Source: Xanthobacteraceae bacterium
Lineage (GTDB): Bacteria > Pseudomonadota > Alphaproteobacteria > Rhizobiales > Xanthobacteraceae
Reading direction: 5' to 3'
Assembly (NCBI GenBank): GCA_030037185.1
Contig: JASHRR010001278.1
Span: 1-52,283, forward strand
Length of the DNA: 52,283 nucleotides
The position numbers and the translations under genes were made by a program. The first letter of the stretch is position 1, and each line of letters opens with the position of its first letter. Of this stretch, positions 26,656 to 34,531 are shown one piece after another. The notes under the pieces were generated by a model. It was not told the DNA's origin and searched no databases. It saw only the letters and a list, made by a program, of their open reading frames with translations.

Positions 26656-27807
26656 GTGCACTACGTGGAATCCGCGCTTGTGCGGCAGAAGAGCCGGATT
26701 GTGTCTGTCGACGCACTGCGCGGCTTTGCCATGTTCTGGATTGTTGGCGGCGAAGGCGCAATTGTCTCACTTGATGAACTCTCGCGCGACAAAGGGCCGC
26801 TGCTGCGCGCGATCGGCGACCTCGTGGGCCTCCAGTTCACGCACGTCGAGTGGGAAGGCCTTCGCTTTTACGACGTCATTTTTCCGCTCTTCATCTTCAT
26901 CACCGGTGTGTCGGTTGCGCTGTCGCTGCCAGGCCTCGTTGAACGCGAGGGTAGGACCAAAGCTCACATCAGGGTGCTCCGTCGAGCCCTTCTGCTATTC
27001 GGCTTGGGCCTAGTGGCCTACGGCGGTGTCAGCCACAATTGGCCCGATATACGGCTCCTCGGCGTCCTGCAGCGTATTGCGCTGTGCTATCTGTGCACGT
27101 CGTTGCTCTTCCTGAACGTCGGGTGGCGCGGATTGGTCGCGGCGCTGCTGGTGCTGCTTGCGGGGTACTGGGCGCTGATGACGTTCATACCGATTCCCGG
27201 TACTGGCGCCGGCTCGTTCGCCATGGACGCCAACCTGGCGAATTGGCTCGACGCTCACTACCTGCCCGGTCGGCTATTTGACGATACCCGCGATCCGGAA
27301 GGGATGTTGAGCACGCTGCCGGCGATCGGAACTTGCCTCTTCGGCGTATTCGCCGGTATGCTGCTGAGAGACATCCGTGTCCCGGGACCGCAGAAAACCG
27401 TTTGGCTGATTGGCGCCGGCATCATCCTGGTTGCGGTCGGGTATTTGTGGGCTTTGCAGTTCCCGATTATCAAGGCAATCTGGACCTCGTCGTTCGTCTT
27501 GGTCACGGCTGGTTACAGCACCATTCTGCTGGGTGTAGCGCATCAGATCATCGACATATGGGAATTCAAGCGGTGGCCGATGATCTTCGTCTGGATCGGC
27601 GCGAATGCCATCACTTTGTATTGCATCAACATCGTGCTGGGATTTGAACCACTCGCGTGGCGGTTCGTGGGCGGAGACATCGAAGACTTTTTCGACTGGG
27701 CGGTTACGCCCGGCGCCGGGGGTTTTGTCGCCCATGCGGTGGGTCTGGGACTCGCTATCACTCTCGCGGAGTTCCTTTATCGCCGCAAGATATTCGTCCG
27801 CGTCTGA
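26656..27807 (+). CDS. DUF5009/HGSNAT-like membrane protein
   Basis: The predicted protein has 383 residues from GTG 26656. About ten hydrophobic helices are visible, beginning with the acyltransferase-like SVDALRGFAMFWIVGGE and FPLFIFITGVSVALSLPG and continuing through LLGVLQRIALCYLCTSLLFL and MLSTLPAIGTCLFGVFAGML to MIFVWIGANAITLYCINIVL. This layout (DALRGf, fplFlFl.Gv, R.GVLQRia) is that of DUF5009 proteins related to heparan-alpha-glucosaminide N-acetyltransferase, which pass acetyl groups across the membrane to amino sugars. An acetyl-transfer role is inferred from relatives. Placement next to a PIG-L deacetylase hints at acetyl amino-sugar chemistry, but no shared operon is evident. Confidence 0.8.
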   Translation: MHYVESALVRQKSRIVSVDALRGFAMFWIVGGEGAIVSLDELSRDKGPLLRAIGDLVGLQFTHVEWEGLRFYDVIFPLFIFITGVSVALSLPGLVEREGRTKAHIRVLRRALLLFGLGLVAYGGVSHNWPDIRLLGVLQRIALCYLCTSLLFLNVGWRGLVAALLVLLAGYWALMTFIPIPGTGAGSFAMDANLANWLDAHYLPGRLFDDTRDPEGMLSTLPAIGTCLFGVFAGMLLRDIRVPGPQKTVWLIGAGIILVAVGYLWALQFPIIKAIWTSSFVLVTAGYSTILLGVAHQIIDIWEFKRWPMIFVWIGANAITLYCINIVLGFEPLAWRFVGGDIEDFFDWAVTPGAGGFVAHAVGLGLAITLAEFLYRRKIFVRV

Positions 27808-28546
27808 TGCTGAGAATGAGATGCGCCCCCCTCAATCCTTCGCACCAGGAGCGAAGTAGTGGTCCGCATGGTGGAATTCGCCGCTGTGATCAACGTCATG
27901 AACCAGCCGTTACTCGTTCGTCGAAATGCGACAGGGAATAGCCAAACAAGGGCCGGTTCATGGCCACCAGCTTCCGATTTTCGGTTTCCCATCCAAATCC
28001 AATGCATCCTTGCGATTTTCGGAGGTCAACTTTGGCTGCTCAATCATCGCCCTCCCCGACCGCGGGCACATGCGGCTCTTCGGGATGCAGAAAGAGAAAA
28101 TGAACCGTCTGATGAAGAGCGCCATTGACGCCGAAAAGCAAGCTTTGGTTTGCAGGTTTCTTGATCCAGATCGAACGATATGCCGGCCGTATGTCGTTTC
28201 TGCCGATTCTCCGTGTCGTGCGAAAGATGCAAACTAACGCTTTCGCGTGGCAGCGCCGGAAGGGCCGAGTTCCTGGATGGCGACATCGTTCGCTACCGAG
28301 ATCCGGGACGTGGGCGGATGCGAGGGGCTGTGGGCCATCCCCGATTGTGACGTGGAGAGCTTAGGGCAGGCGTACGCGCCGTAGCCCGTCAATTTTGCGC
28401 TTTTTTTGGAGGCTTGCGATTCGGGCGAGGGGGAGCGCGCACGGCGGAAGCCTGCGCCGGCGGGAGTCGCGTTCTCAACGCTCGCATATTGGCACGTTGA
28501 TTGCTTAGTTGCAAATTCTCGAACCGTGGATTGGAGCCCAAAAACC
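27808..28546. other. long region with unassigned coding-like scraps
   Basis: Plus-strand peptides such as FGCSIIALPDRGHMRLFG (about 28020-28080) and SFATEIRDVGGCEGLWAIPD (about 28285-28345, ending in a stop at 28384) read like fragments of real proteins, but I cannot assign them. The symporter's own leader lies at the end. Confidence 0.4.
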
Positions 28547-29881
28547 ATGTCGATCGTAGAGATTTCTGCGACTTCGGTTCCAGCGCCCGCGGGGCGATCA
28601 GCGCTGTGGAAGTCGTTGTTCGTGCAGGTGCTGGCGGCACTTCTCTTCGGCATAGTGCTTGGCGTTGCAAGTCCCGGTTTCGCCATCGAACTCAAGATCC
28701 TGAGCGACGCGTTCCTCAAGCTGATCGGGATGGTCGTCGCCCCGATCGTCTTCTGCGTTGTCGTGCACGGCATCGCAGGGGCGGGCGATCTCAAGAAGGT
28801 CGGCCGTGTAGGTGTCAAGGCGCTGATCTATTTCGAGCTCATGACAACCGTTGCGTTGGCGCTCGGCATCGTGCTGGCTTTCGCGTTCGGGCCCGGACGC
28901 GGCATGAATATCGACACCTCGACGCTCGACGCCAGTGCGCTCTATACCCACGTAGAGAACGCCCGCCGGCTCCAGGGTGCCGGCATCGGCAGCTTCATAA
29001 TGAATATCATTCCGACTACCTCGATTGATGCGCTCGCCCGCAACGACGTACTCCAGGTGCTATTCTTCGCTGTGATCTTCGGTATCTCGCTGGCGCTGGT
29101 GGGCGGCGAGAGGGGCGAAAAGGTGACCACGCTGATCGACGCGGTCTCCGCGATTTTGTTCCGAGCCATGGGTCTGATCGTGCGGGTGGCGCCGCTCGGT
29201 GTATTTGGGGCGGTTGCCTATACGGTTGGCAAATACGGGGTCGGGTCCCTTGAGCAGCTCGTCTCGCTGGTGGTGCTCTACTATTTGGCACTCTCGTCGT
29301 TCGTCGTGGTGGTGCTCGGGTTCGTGATGTGGTTGGTCGGCCTGAACATCTTCAAGTTCCTGTCTTACATGCGTGAAGAACTCACGATTGTGCTGGCGAC
29401 CGCATCCTCCGATGCGGTGCTGCCGCAGATCATGAACAAGCTCGAGCGGCTGGGCGTGAAGAAATCTGTGGTCGGCCTGGTAGTGCCGACCGGATACTCG
29501 TTTAACCTCGATGCGTTCTCGATCTACCTGACGCTGGCACTGGTGTTCATCGCCCAAGCCACCAATACGCCGCTCTCGCTGGGCGACCTGCTTCTGGTGC
29601 TCGGCGTCTCACTCGTTACGTCCAAGGGCGCTCATGGGGTGCCGGGCTCGGCGATCGTGATTCTCGCGGCGACGCTCAATGCAGTGCCGACCATTCCCGC
29701 GATCGGTCTAGTGCTGGTGCTGTCCGTGGACTGGTTCATCGGGATGGCGCGCGCACTCGGCAATCTGATCGGCAACTGTATCGCAACCGTGGTGATCGCG
29801 GCGTGGGAGGGTGATCTTGACCACGCCACTGCGACCCGCGTGCTCGAGGGCAATGAGCTCGTCGACGTCGCCAGAGGATAA
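28547..29881 (+). CDS. DctA-family dicarboxylate/amino-acid:cation symporter
   Basis: The predicted protein has 444 residues. The frame is open upstream, but the start at 28547 (MSIVEISATSVPAPAG) gives the usual length and directly precedes the first helix (LFVQVLAALLFGIVLGVASP). Family landmarks are MVVAPIVFCVVVHGIAG, MNIIPTTSIDALARND, the re-entrant serine-rich TIVLATASSDAVLPQIMNKL, PTGYSFNLDAFSIYLTLALV and VTSKGAHGVPGSAIVILAAT. These secondary carriers take up C4-dicarboxylates with protons or sodium. The usual NLDGTSIY is NLDAFSIY here and TSKGAAGVTGS is TSKGAHGVPGS, so the substrate may differ from succinate, fumarate and malate. No DctBD regulators are nearby. Confidence 0.88.
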   Translation: MSIVEISATSVPAPAGRSALWKSLFVQVLAALLFGIVLGVASPGFAIELKILSDAFLKLIGMVVAPIVFCVVVHGIAGAGDLKKVGRVGVKALIYFELMTTVALALGIVLAFAFGPGRGMNIDTSTLDASALYTHVENARRLQGAGIGSFIMNIIPTTSIDALARNDVLQVLFFAVIFGISLALVGGERGEKVTTLIDAVSAILFRAMGLIVRVAPLGVFGAVAYTVGKYGVGSLEQLVSLVVLYYLALSSFVVVVLGFVMWLVGLNIFKFLSYMREELTIVLATASSDAVLPQIMNKLERLGVKKSVVGLVVPTGYSFNLDAFSIYLTLALVFIAQATNTPLSLGDLLLVLGVSLVTSKGAHGVPGSAIVILAATLNAVPTIPAIGLVLVLSVDWFIGMARALGNLIGNCIATVVIAAWEGDLDHATATRVLEGNELVDVARG

Positions 29882-30206
29882 TCTGAGCATCCAACAGGAA
29901 GACTAATCCCTCACGAACGACGGGATTCATCGACTGTTGGGTCACGACAGCAGCACTCCTATGCCCTGAGGGGATCTCGGGTGGCCTCGATCAACCTAGT
30001 TCTCCTGTGCCGCTGGTGGCGCTGGAACCAGCGCGGTTGCCGTCCTCACTTCGTGCAGGTCAATTGGGATGAGCGCGGACGCGACCCAGTTCCTTGGGAA
30101 CTTCGGCCGCGAACGCGACCATCCGCAAGACGGTAGTGATTAGCGTCATTCATTTGCCCCGGGACCTAAATCCACCTTTCGGTCTGCCCGGTACCACGTC
30201 GCATGC
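29882..30206. other. no recognisable gene
   Basis: Spacer between convergent genes (symporter on the plus strand, hydrolase on the minus). No motif, and no clear terminator hairpin was found. Confidence 0.45.
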
Positions 30207-31085
30207 TCAGGACGGCGTCTTCAGAAACTCCAGCACGAGACTATTGAATTTGTCTGCATGCTCGAGGAACGGATAATGCCCCGCCTTGTCGAACACAATC
30301 TTGCGAGAGTTCTTGATAGCAGCGTTCAACTTGTCGGCAGTCGCAAGCGATGACAGCGGGTCGTTGGCGCCCCAGACAAGAAGGGTAGGCACAGCGATGC
30401 CGCGTACCTCCGCCTGGGTCACACCGCCAAGGCCGCGCTCGGCAGCCCATTGGGCACTCTCAGCGGTGTAGCCTGAGCGCAGTCGCAGGATGAGATTGTG
30501 CTCCACCAGCTCCTCAGTCACGAACTTGTGGTCGTAGTAAAGCTTCTCTAGGTACTCGCGGCTTTCCTCGAGCGTCCCGGCATTGGCAATCTGCCGAGCA
30601 TGCCAATCGGGCGCGCCGCGCGGCGGATCGGTCGGAGAGCGGAAGCCGCCACCGTCGACCAACACCAGCCGCTGCACCATGTCGGGGTGATGCACTGCCA
30701 AGTCGAGCGCGACAGCGGCGCCGAGCGATTGGCCTATGAAGGTGGCGCGCGGAACCCCGATCGTCTTCATGAAACCGACGACGAAGCCCGCGAATACCCC
30801 GCTATGGTAGGTCGTCATCGGCTTGTCGGACTCGCCAAAGCCAATGTGGTCGGGTGCAATGACGCGAAATTCCTTGGACAGAGCTTCGATCTGCGGCATC
30901 CAGCGCGCGCCTTCGCCGCCTGAGCCGTGCAGCAGGATGACCGGTTCGCCTCGGCCGGCCTCAAGATAGTGAATTTTGTAGCTGAAAACGATCGCATCCT
31001 TGGCCACCGGTTGGAAGCGCTCTTGCGCGCCGGCGTTGGCAACTAATAGAAAAAGGGAAGCAATCAGAGCGGGGATTCGCATCAT
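30207..31085 (-). CDS. Exported alpha/beta-fold hydrolase
   Basis: The predicted protein has 292 residues. Residues 1-21 form a signal peptide (MMRIPALIASLFLLVANAGA). The core is a standard serine hydrolase: oxyanion segment ILLHGSGGEGARW (50-62), APDHIGFGESDKP (77-89), nucleophile S120 in FIGQSLGAAVA, acid D242 in LLVWGANDPLSS and H270 in DKAGHYPFLEH. The arrangement resembles ring-cleavage product (meta-cleavage) hydrolases and epoxide-hydrolase-like enzymes, but export makes a periplasmic ester or lactone substrate more likely. Convergent with the symporter gene and not part of an operon. Confidence 0.87.
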   Translation of the reverse strand: MMRIPALIASLFLLVANAGAQERFQPVAKDAIVFSYKIHYLEAGRGEPVILLHGSGGEGARWMPQIEALSKEFRVIAPDHIGFGESDKPMTTYHSGVFAGFVVGFMKTIGVPRATFIGQSLGAAVALDLAVHHPDMVQRLVLVDGGGFRSPTDPPRGAPDWHARQIANAGTLEESREYLEKLYYDHKFVTEELVEHNLILRLRSGYTAESAQWAAERGLGGVTQAEVRGIAVPTLLVWGANDPLSSLATADKLNAAIKNSRKIVFDKAGHYPFLEHADKFNSLVLEFLKTPS

Positions 31086-31317
31086 GTCCTATCCTCTCGT
31101 GTTTGAGTGAGCCGACCTCGACCGAATTGATGCAAACTTGGCAGTCCCTGTTCTGATCCCTGCGAGCGGTACCGGGAAGGCGCGGTACCAGACGCCAATG
31201 CGGCGGCGGCTCAACTCTTTGCGTCACTATAACATGATATATTCCGCCGAGGACTCTCACGCTTGCCACAATGCCCTTTGTCGGGCAGCGATTGCATCAG
31301 ACGCGGCGCCGAAGGCA

Positions 31318-31425
31318 TCATGTCCGCGGCGGTAAAATCGCAACGACTTCAATTTCGAGCAGGTAACGGGGACCCGCGGGGCGACGACCTGTTGTGCTCG
31401 CTGGCAGGGCAGTCTCCTCCAGTCC
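31318..31425 (-). pseudogene. Possible C-terminal scrap of a RidA-like protein
   Basis: A minus-strand frame ending at 31318 reads TALPASTTGRRPAGPRYLLE and IEVVAILPPRT. The a.lp....veIEvvAil ending resembles RidA/YjgF proteins. It is about 30 residues long and overlaps the next stub in another frame, so the assignment is weak. Confidence 0.3.
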
Positions 31426-31517
31426 GGGTACCCCGCATCGTCCAGTGCGCGAGCATCGCCGGCCGGCATCGCGGCTGCTGCCACTATGGCGGCACCGATC
31501 AGGCTCCGAGAAAACAT
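31400..31517 (-). pseudogene. Signal-peptide stub of a secreted soil-family protein
   Basis: From 31517 the frame reads MFSRSLIGAAIVAAAAMPAG and DARALDDAGYPDWRRL, then loses coding character. A signal peptide followed within a few residues by YPDW is how the decayed gene at 43946 also begins (FDESKYPDWSG). Here only about 35 codons remain before foreign sequence. Confidence 0.5.
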
Positions 31518-32671
31518 AGCATCCCCCTGCGGTTCTTACCGCGGTTCGCGTGGTTCGCAGGTATGCGCTGGCCGCACTCGATCTCCGTTCGCGTCAACAC
31601 GATCTACCGCTTCGCTCAACTTGGCTCGGCCACACCCGATTAAAGAAAGCAAAAAACTTGCCAGGTGATCTTGCGTCCCAGTCTTAAGTTCACTCCGAGC
31701 CGATAGCTCCGGTTCCCGAGGACAGTGACGGAAGGCTTGAGCCAGTTACCAAGCGGTGGGGCCATACGTGAGGACGGCAAAGGGGGTACTGCGGATGATA
31801 TCGGCAGGCTCTCCACGGCGAGTTTTATTTTTCGACCGCTGGCTCGATCCGCCCAATCAAAGCGCGAAGCCGTTATGCCTCAGCTGGGCTCTCGGAAACC
31901 CGCCAAAGGCTGAGGAAGTCATGGGGAAGACGCGCTCTACTCCGTGGGTCGTTCACCACTGCTCGTCTGAGGGGACAGCTTACGGGGTGAATGCCTTGAA
32001 CGACATGTGCTTGCGAAAATAGCAACCGCCAAGTTGGGGCGGGCCGCCGCTCAAGCCGTGAGCATCAGCTTGGCCCGGAGAGACGACCGGTGGCGGTCGA
32101 CCGGCGGTCGAATTCGGACGGCTCGGAAAAGCGCATGATTTCATCGGCTGAAACTCCGCAACGACTGCGGCGGCGTGTCCGCCGACCGGTTAATCAGAGG
32201 AGAGGGAAGGGGCATTGCATGGTTCCCGCGTGCGTTGCGGCCGAGCGGCAGCAAGCTTACGGCACGATCCGTTGCGAGGACTCGACATCCACTTGGGCCG
32301 GGCCGCGCCTGCCTGCAGGCGGTTTCTTGCGGAGGGGGCGGTACGCGGCCGGGCAGCGACGTGACGATGGTTGCGGTGTCGATCAAGAATCGGGAACGGC
32401 TCGTCGCAGCCATCACCGTTCGCTGGCTCCCCCTGGACCCGCTCGGCCTTGGTCGTCCCTGCGCTCCATAGCTACGAAACAGGCCAGGCCTATCTAACCC
32501 GATGACAGGCATGACCGACCGCACCTCATGCCACGTCTCCACCCACGCGAATGTGCCAACTATTTGGGATCATTCAGGACGGTCTATGAGCGGAATCGGC
32601 TTGTCCTCTTGATGCCAGCCTGTTCTGTATCCACGTCGCCTGGCGCCTCGAATCGGGTTATCTGCTATCCG
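31518..32671. other. longest stretch without a recognisable gene
   Basis: Over 1.1 kb both strands have short GC-driven frames. None has a family motif or good ribosome site. I looked for recombinase, transposase, intron and tRNA patterns and could not support any. It separates the hydrolase from the 3' end of the molybdenum-enzyme locus. Confidence 0.45.
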
Positions 32672-33925
32672 TCAATCGACTATGGCCATAAGCCTCGCTT
32701 CGATCGAGTACCTTCCGCATAGGTGGCGTGGCGGTCCGTCGGTGCTTATGAGGCAGTATCCGCCATTCATGCGCCAGGGCGGCCGCGGGTTGGAGCGCCC
32801 GCTGTACGGCCCGATTTCGCCCATAAAAGCTTGGTTGGGCTTAATCTCTCGCGGCCGAGCAAACGGGTCCGGCCCGCCCAGGCCCGCATAGGAACAATGC
32901 GGAACGAGTGCTCCGGCATGATCTCCTAGCCTGGTGCGCGCCCTTTCAATGATGTCGTGCGCGCTATGCTCGATCTGCTCGATCGTGTTGCCTGGCCGGA
33001 TTAGATCGGTGAAGCGATGCCAAACCTCAACGCCCCAATTGACCAATTCTTTCATATCAGGAGTGGGCTTGCCCAACACGATGCACTGAAGGCTCTGGGC
33101 CTGATAGCCAGCATATTTCGGGCTGGCTTCGCTGACGATGTAATCACCGAGCTGGAGTTCTCGATTCGAAGGAATCGGATCCTGGGTAAGCCATGAGCTG
33201 AACAGCGGACCGGACTCGAGAAGCAGAAAAGTGGGCGGCTCAGCGCCAGCCGCGTCCATGGCGTGAACCACAGAGGAGTAGTACTCGCGTTCGGTTATGC
33301 CCGGCCGCCACGCAGTCAAATGGGCCTCAAACCCGATCGACGAGATTTCGGATGATTGCTCAAGGCAACGGATTTCTTCGTCGCTTTTTACGCTTCTCAG
33401 CTCGAAAAACACGTCTGTCGCGTCGACAATCCTCAAGTTCGGCAGCCGACGCTTGATTTCCTCGAGCAGATTCCACGGCAGACCAATGTTTTCGCGTGCA
33501 CGAAAGATGATGCCGACTAATCCGAGGATCCCGTTCGTCAAGCCGAGAGCGGCCAGACGATCCTCAACAATCTTTGCCAAATCGATCGTTTGGCCAACCC
33601 GCAGATCGTCGAACCATGACAGGGTGTAGAGGCTGCGCTTTCCGGTCATTTGCGTGACGAGCGTTCCAGAACCCTCGGCGGGAAACAGAGCATAGCAGGT
33701 GCCGGACAAGGGATCCGCGTAACCGCAGACGTATCTGATGTTGGCGTTCATCTCGTTCCAGCGCCCAGAATTGCCGTTGAGAAGAAGGCAGTCGATGCCC
33801 CGCTTGGCCATTTCCTGGCGAATACGAATCCAGCGGCGGTCGCGCTCATCGAACGACACCTGATTGAACTCGCGGCGATCGACCTGCCGACCCGCGATCG
33901 AACCGTAGTCTGCGAAAAGTGTCAT
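32672..33925 (-). CDS. M24 (creatinase/Xaa-Pro aminopeptidase-fold) family protein lacking most metal ligands
   Basis: The predicted protein has 417 residues. The N-terminal half (about 25-165) has the creatinase-type domain (RDRRWIRIRQEMAKRGIDCL, NIRYVCGYADPLSG). The C-terminal half has the pita-bread fold (FFELRSVKSDEEIRCLEQS, REYYSSVVHAMDAAGAEP). Of the five metal positions of aminopeptidases, the aspartate of LDxG is E in IVSEASPKY, the second is Q in GYQAQSLQ, histidine is kept in PHCSYAGLG, glutamate is kept in FMGEIGPY, and the last is lost in WRMNGGYCLIS. It is thus probably creatinase-like or otherwise metal-free. It is the last gene of the locus, 93 bp after the cytochrome, and may cleave a C-N bond of the locus substrate. 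Confidence 0.8.
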   Translation of the reverse strand: MTLFADYGSIAGRQVDRREFNQVSFDERDRRWIRIRQEMAKRGIDCLLLNGNSGRWNEMNANIRYVCGYADPLSGTCYALFPAEGSGTLVTQMTGKRSLYTLSWFDDLRVGQTIDLAKIVEDRLAALGLTNGILGLVGIIFRARENIGLPWNLLEEIKRRLPNLRIVDATDVFFELRSVKSDEEIRCLEQSSEISSIGFEAHLTAWRPGITEREYYSSVVHAMDAAGAEPPTFLLLESGPLFSSWLTQDPIPSNRELQLGDYIVSEASPKYAGYQAQSLQCIVLGKPTPDMKELVNWGVEVWHRFTDLIRPGNTIEQIEHSAHDIIERARTRLGDHAGALVPHCSYAGLGGPDPFARPREIKPNQAFMGEIGPYSGRSNPRPPWRMNGGYCLISTDGPPRHLCGRYSIEARLMAIVD

Positions 33926-34018
33926 GTCGGGCTGCCTCTCGAGACGGTGCGCGGCTCTCTCGATATCGGAGCGGACACCAATCGCCGTAAATGAAATGTT
34001 ATGATTGCCTATTGGGAT

Positions 34019-34531
34019 TTATTGTGCGCCGAAAGCCTTGCTCAAATAAGCAGCAACCTTGGCGACCTCTTTTTCGCCTATGGGCGCACCCAGAAAAACC
34101 ATGTGTTTGACGATCGCATTCCACTCAGCGGGTCTGCGCCTGGAGAGCACAACTCGGTCGAGCCCATGACAAAGTTCGCCACAGCCCTTTTCGATAAGCT
34201 CGCTGCCGTCGCCGTTGGGCAATGTGACCGCCGTTTTCGACTCGCGGACGTTCACCCCGGGGCCGAAGTTCTTGCCGAGATAGTCGATCACCACGGGAAC
34301 ATCGTCGGGATGTATCTGGGCACCCCGCAAGATCATGTCATAGACCTGACCTCGCCAAGCGTTCTCCACCTGGCGAATGCTTTTGACGACCGCGAGACCA
34401 TGGCACTGCGTACAAGCGACGGCCACTATATCGCGGCCTTCTCCGGGCGGAAGCCGATCTTGTGCAAACGAGAGCTGTCCGCAGCACAGGAAACCGAAGG
34501 CCGCTGCAGCGAGGACATTTGAGCGCATCAT
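34019..34531 (-). CDS. Small periplasmic c-type cytochrome, possibly dihaem
   Basis: The predicted protein has 170 residues. Residues 1-23 form a signal peptide (MMRSNVLAAAAFGFLCCGQL...). The first haem site is a normal CTQCH (C40-H44) in VACTQCHGLAVVK. A second, in IEKGCGELCHGLDRV (C117-H122), has three residues between the cysteines instead of two. Two repeats of about 80 residues follow the same plan (W...V..M...GA.i..d.v..v..YL.k.FG), each ending in a methionine-containing helix that can supply the sixth ligand. The ATG overlaps the stop of the ThDP-enzyme gene (TGATG), so the two are translationally coupled. It is the likely electron acceptor for the molybdenum hydroxylase. Confidence 0.85.
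   Translation of the reverse strand: MMRSNVLAAAAFGFLCCGQLSFAQDRLPPGEGRDIVAVACTQCHGLAVVKSIRQVENAWRGQVYDMILRGAQIHPDDVPVVIDYLGKNFGPGVNVRESKTAVTLPNGDGSELIEKGCGELCHGLDRVVLSRRRPAEWNAIVKHMVFLGAPIGEKEVAKVAAYLSKAFGAQ

Noticed and set aside
31640..32200. Possible group II intron or structured RNA in the gene-poor stretch
   Set aside because: Several stem-like GC segments occur, but no domain V-like hairpin, no reverse transcriptase and no boundary motif could be found.
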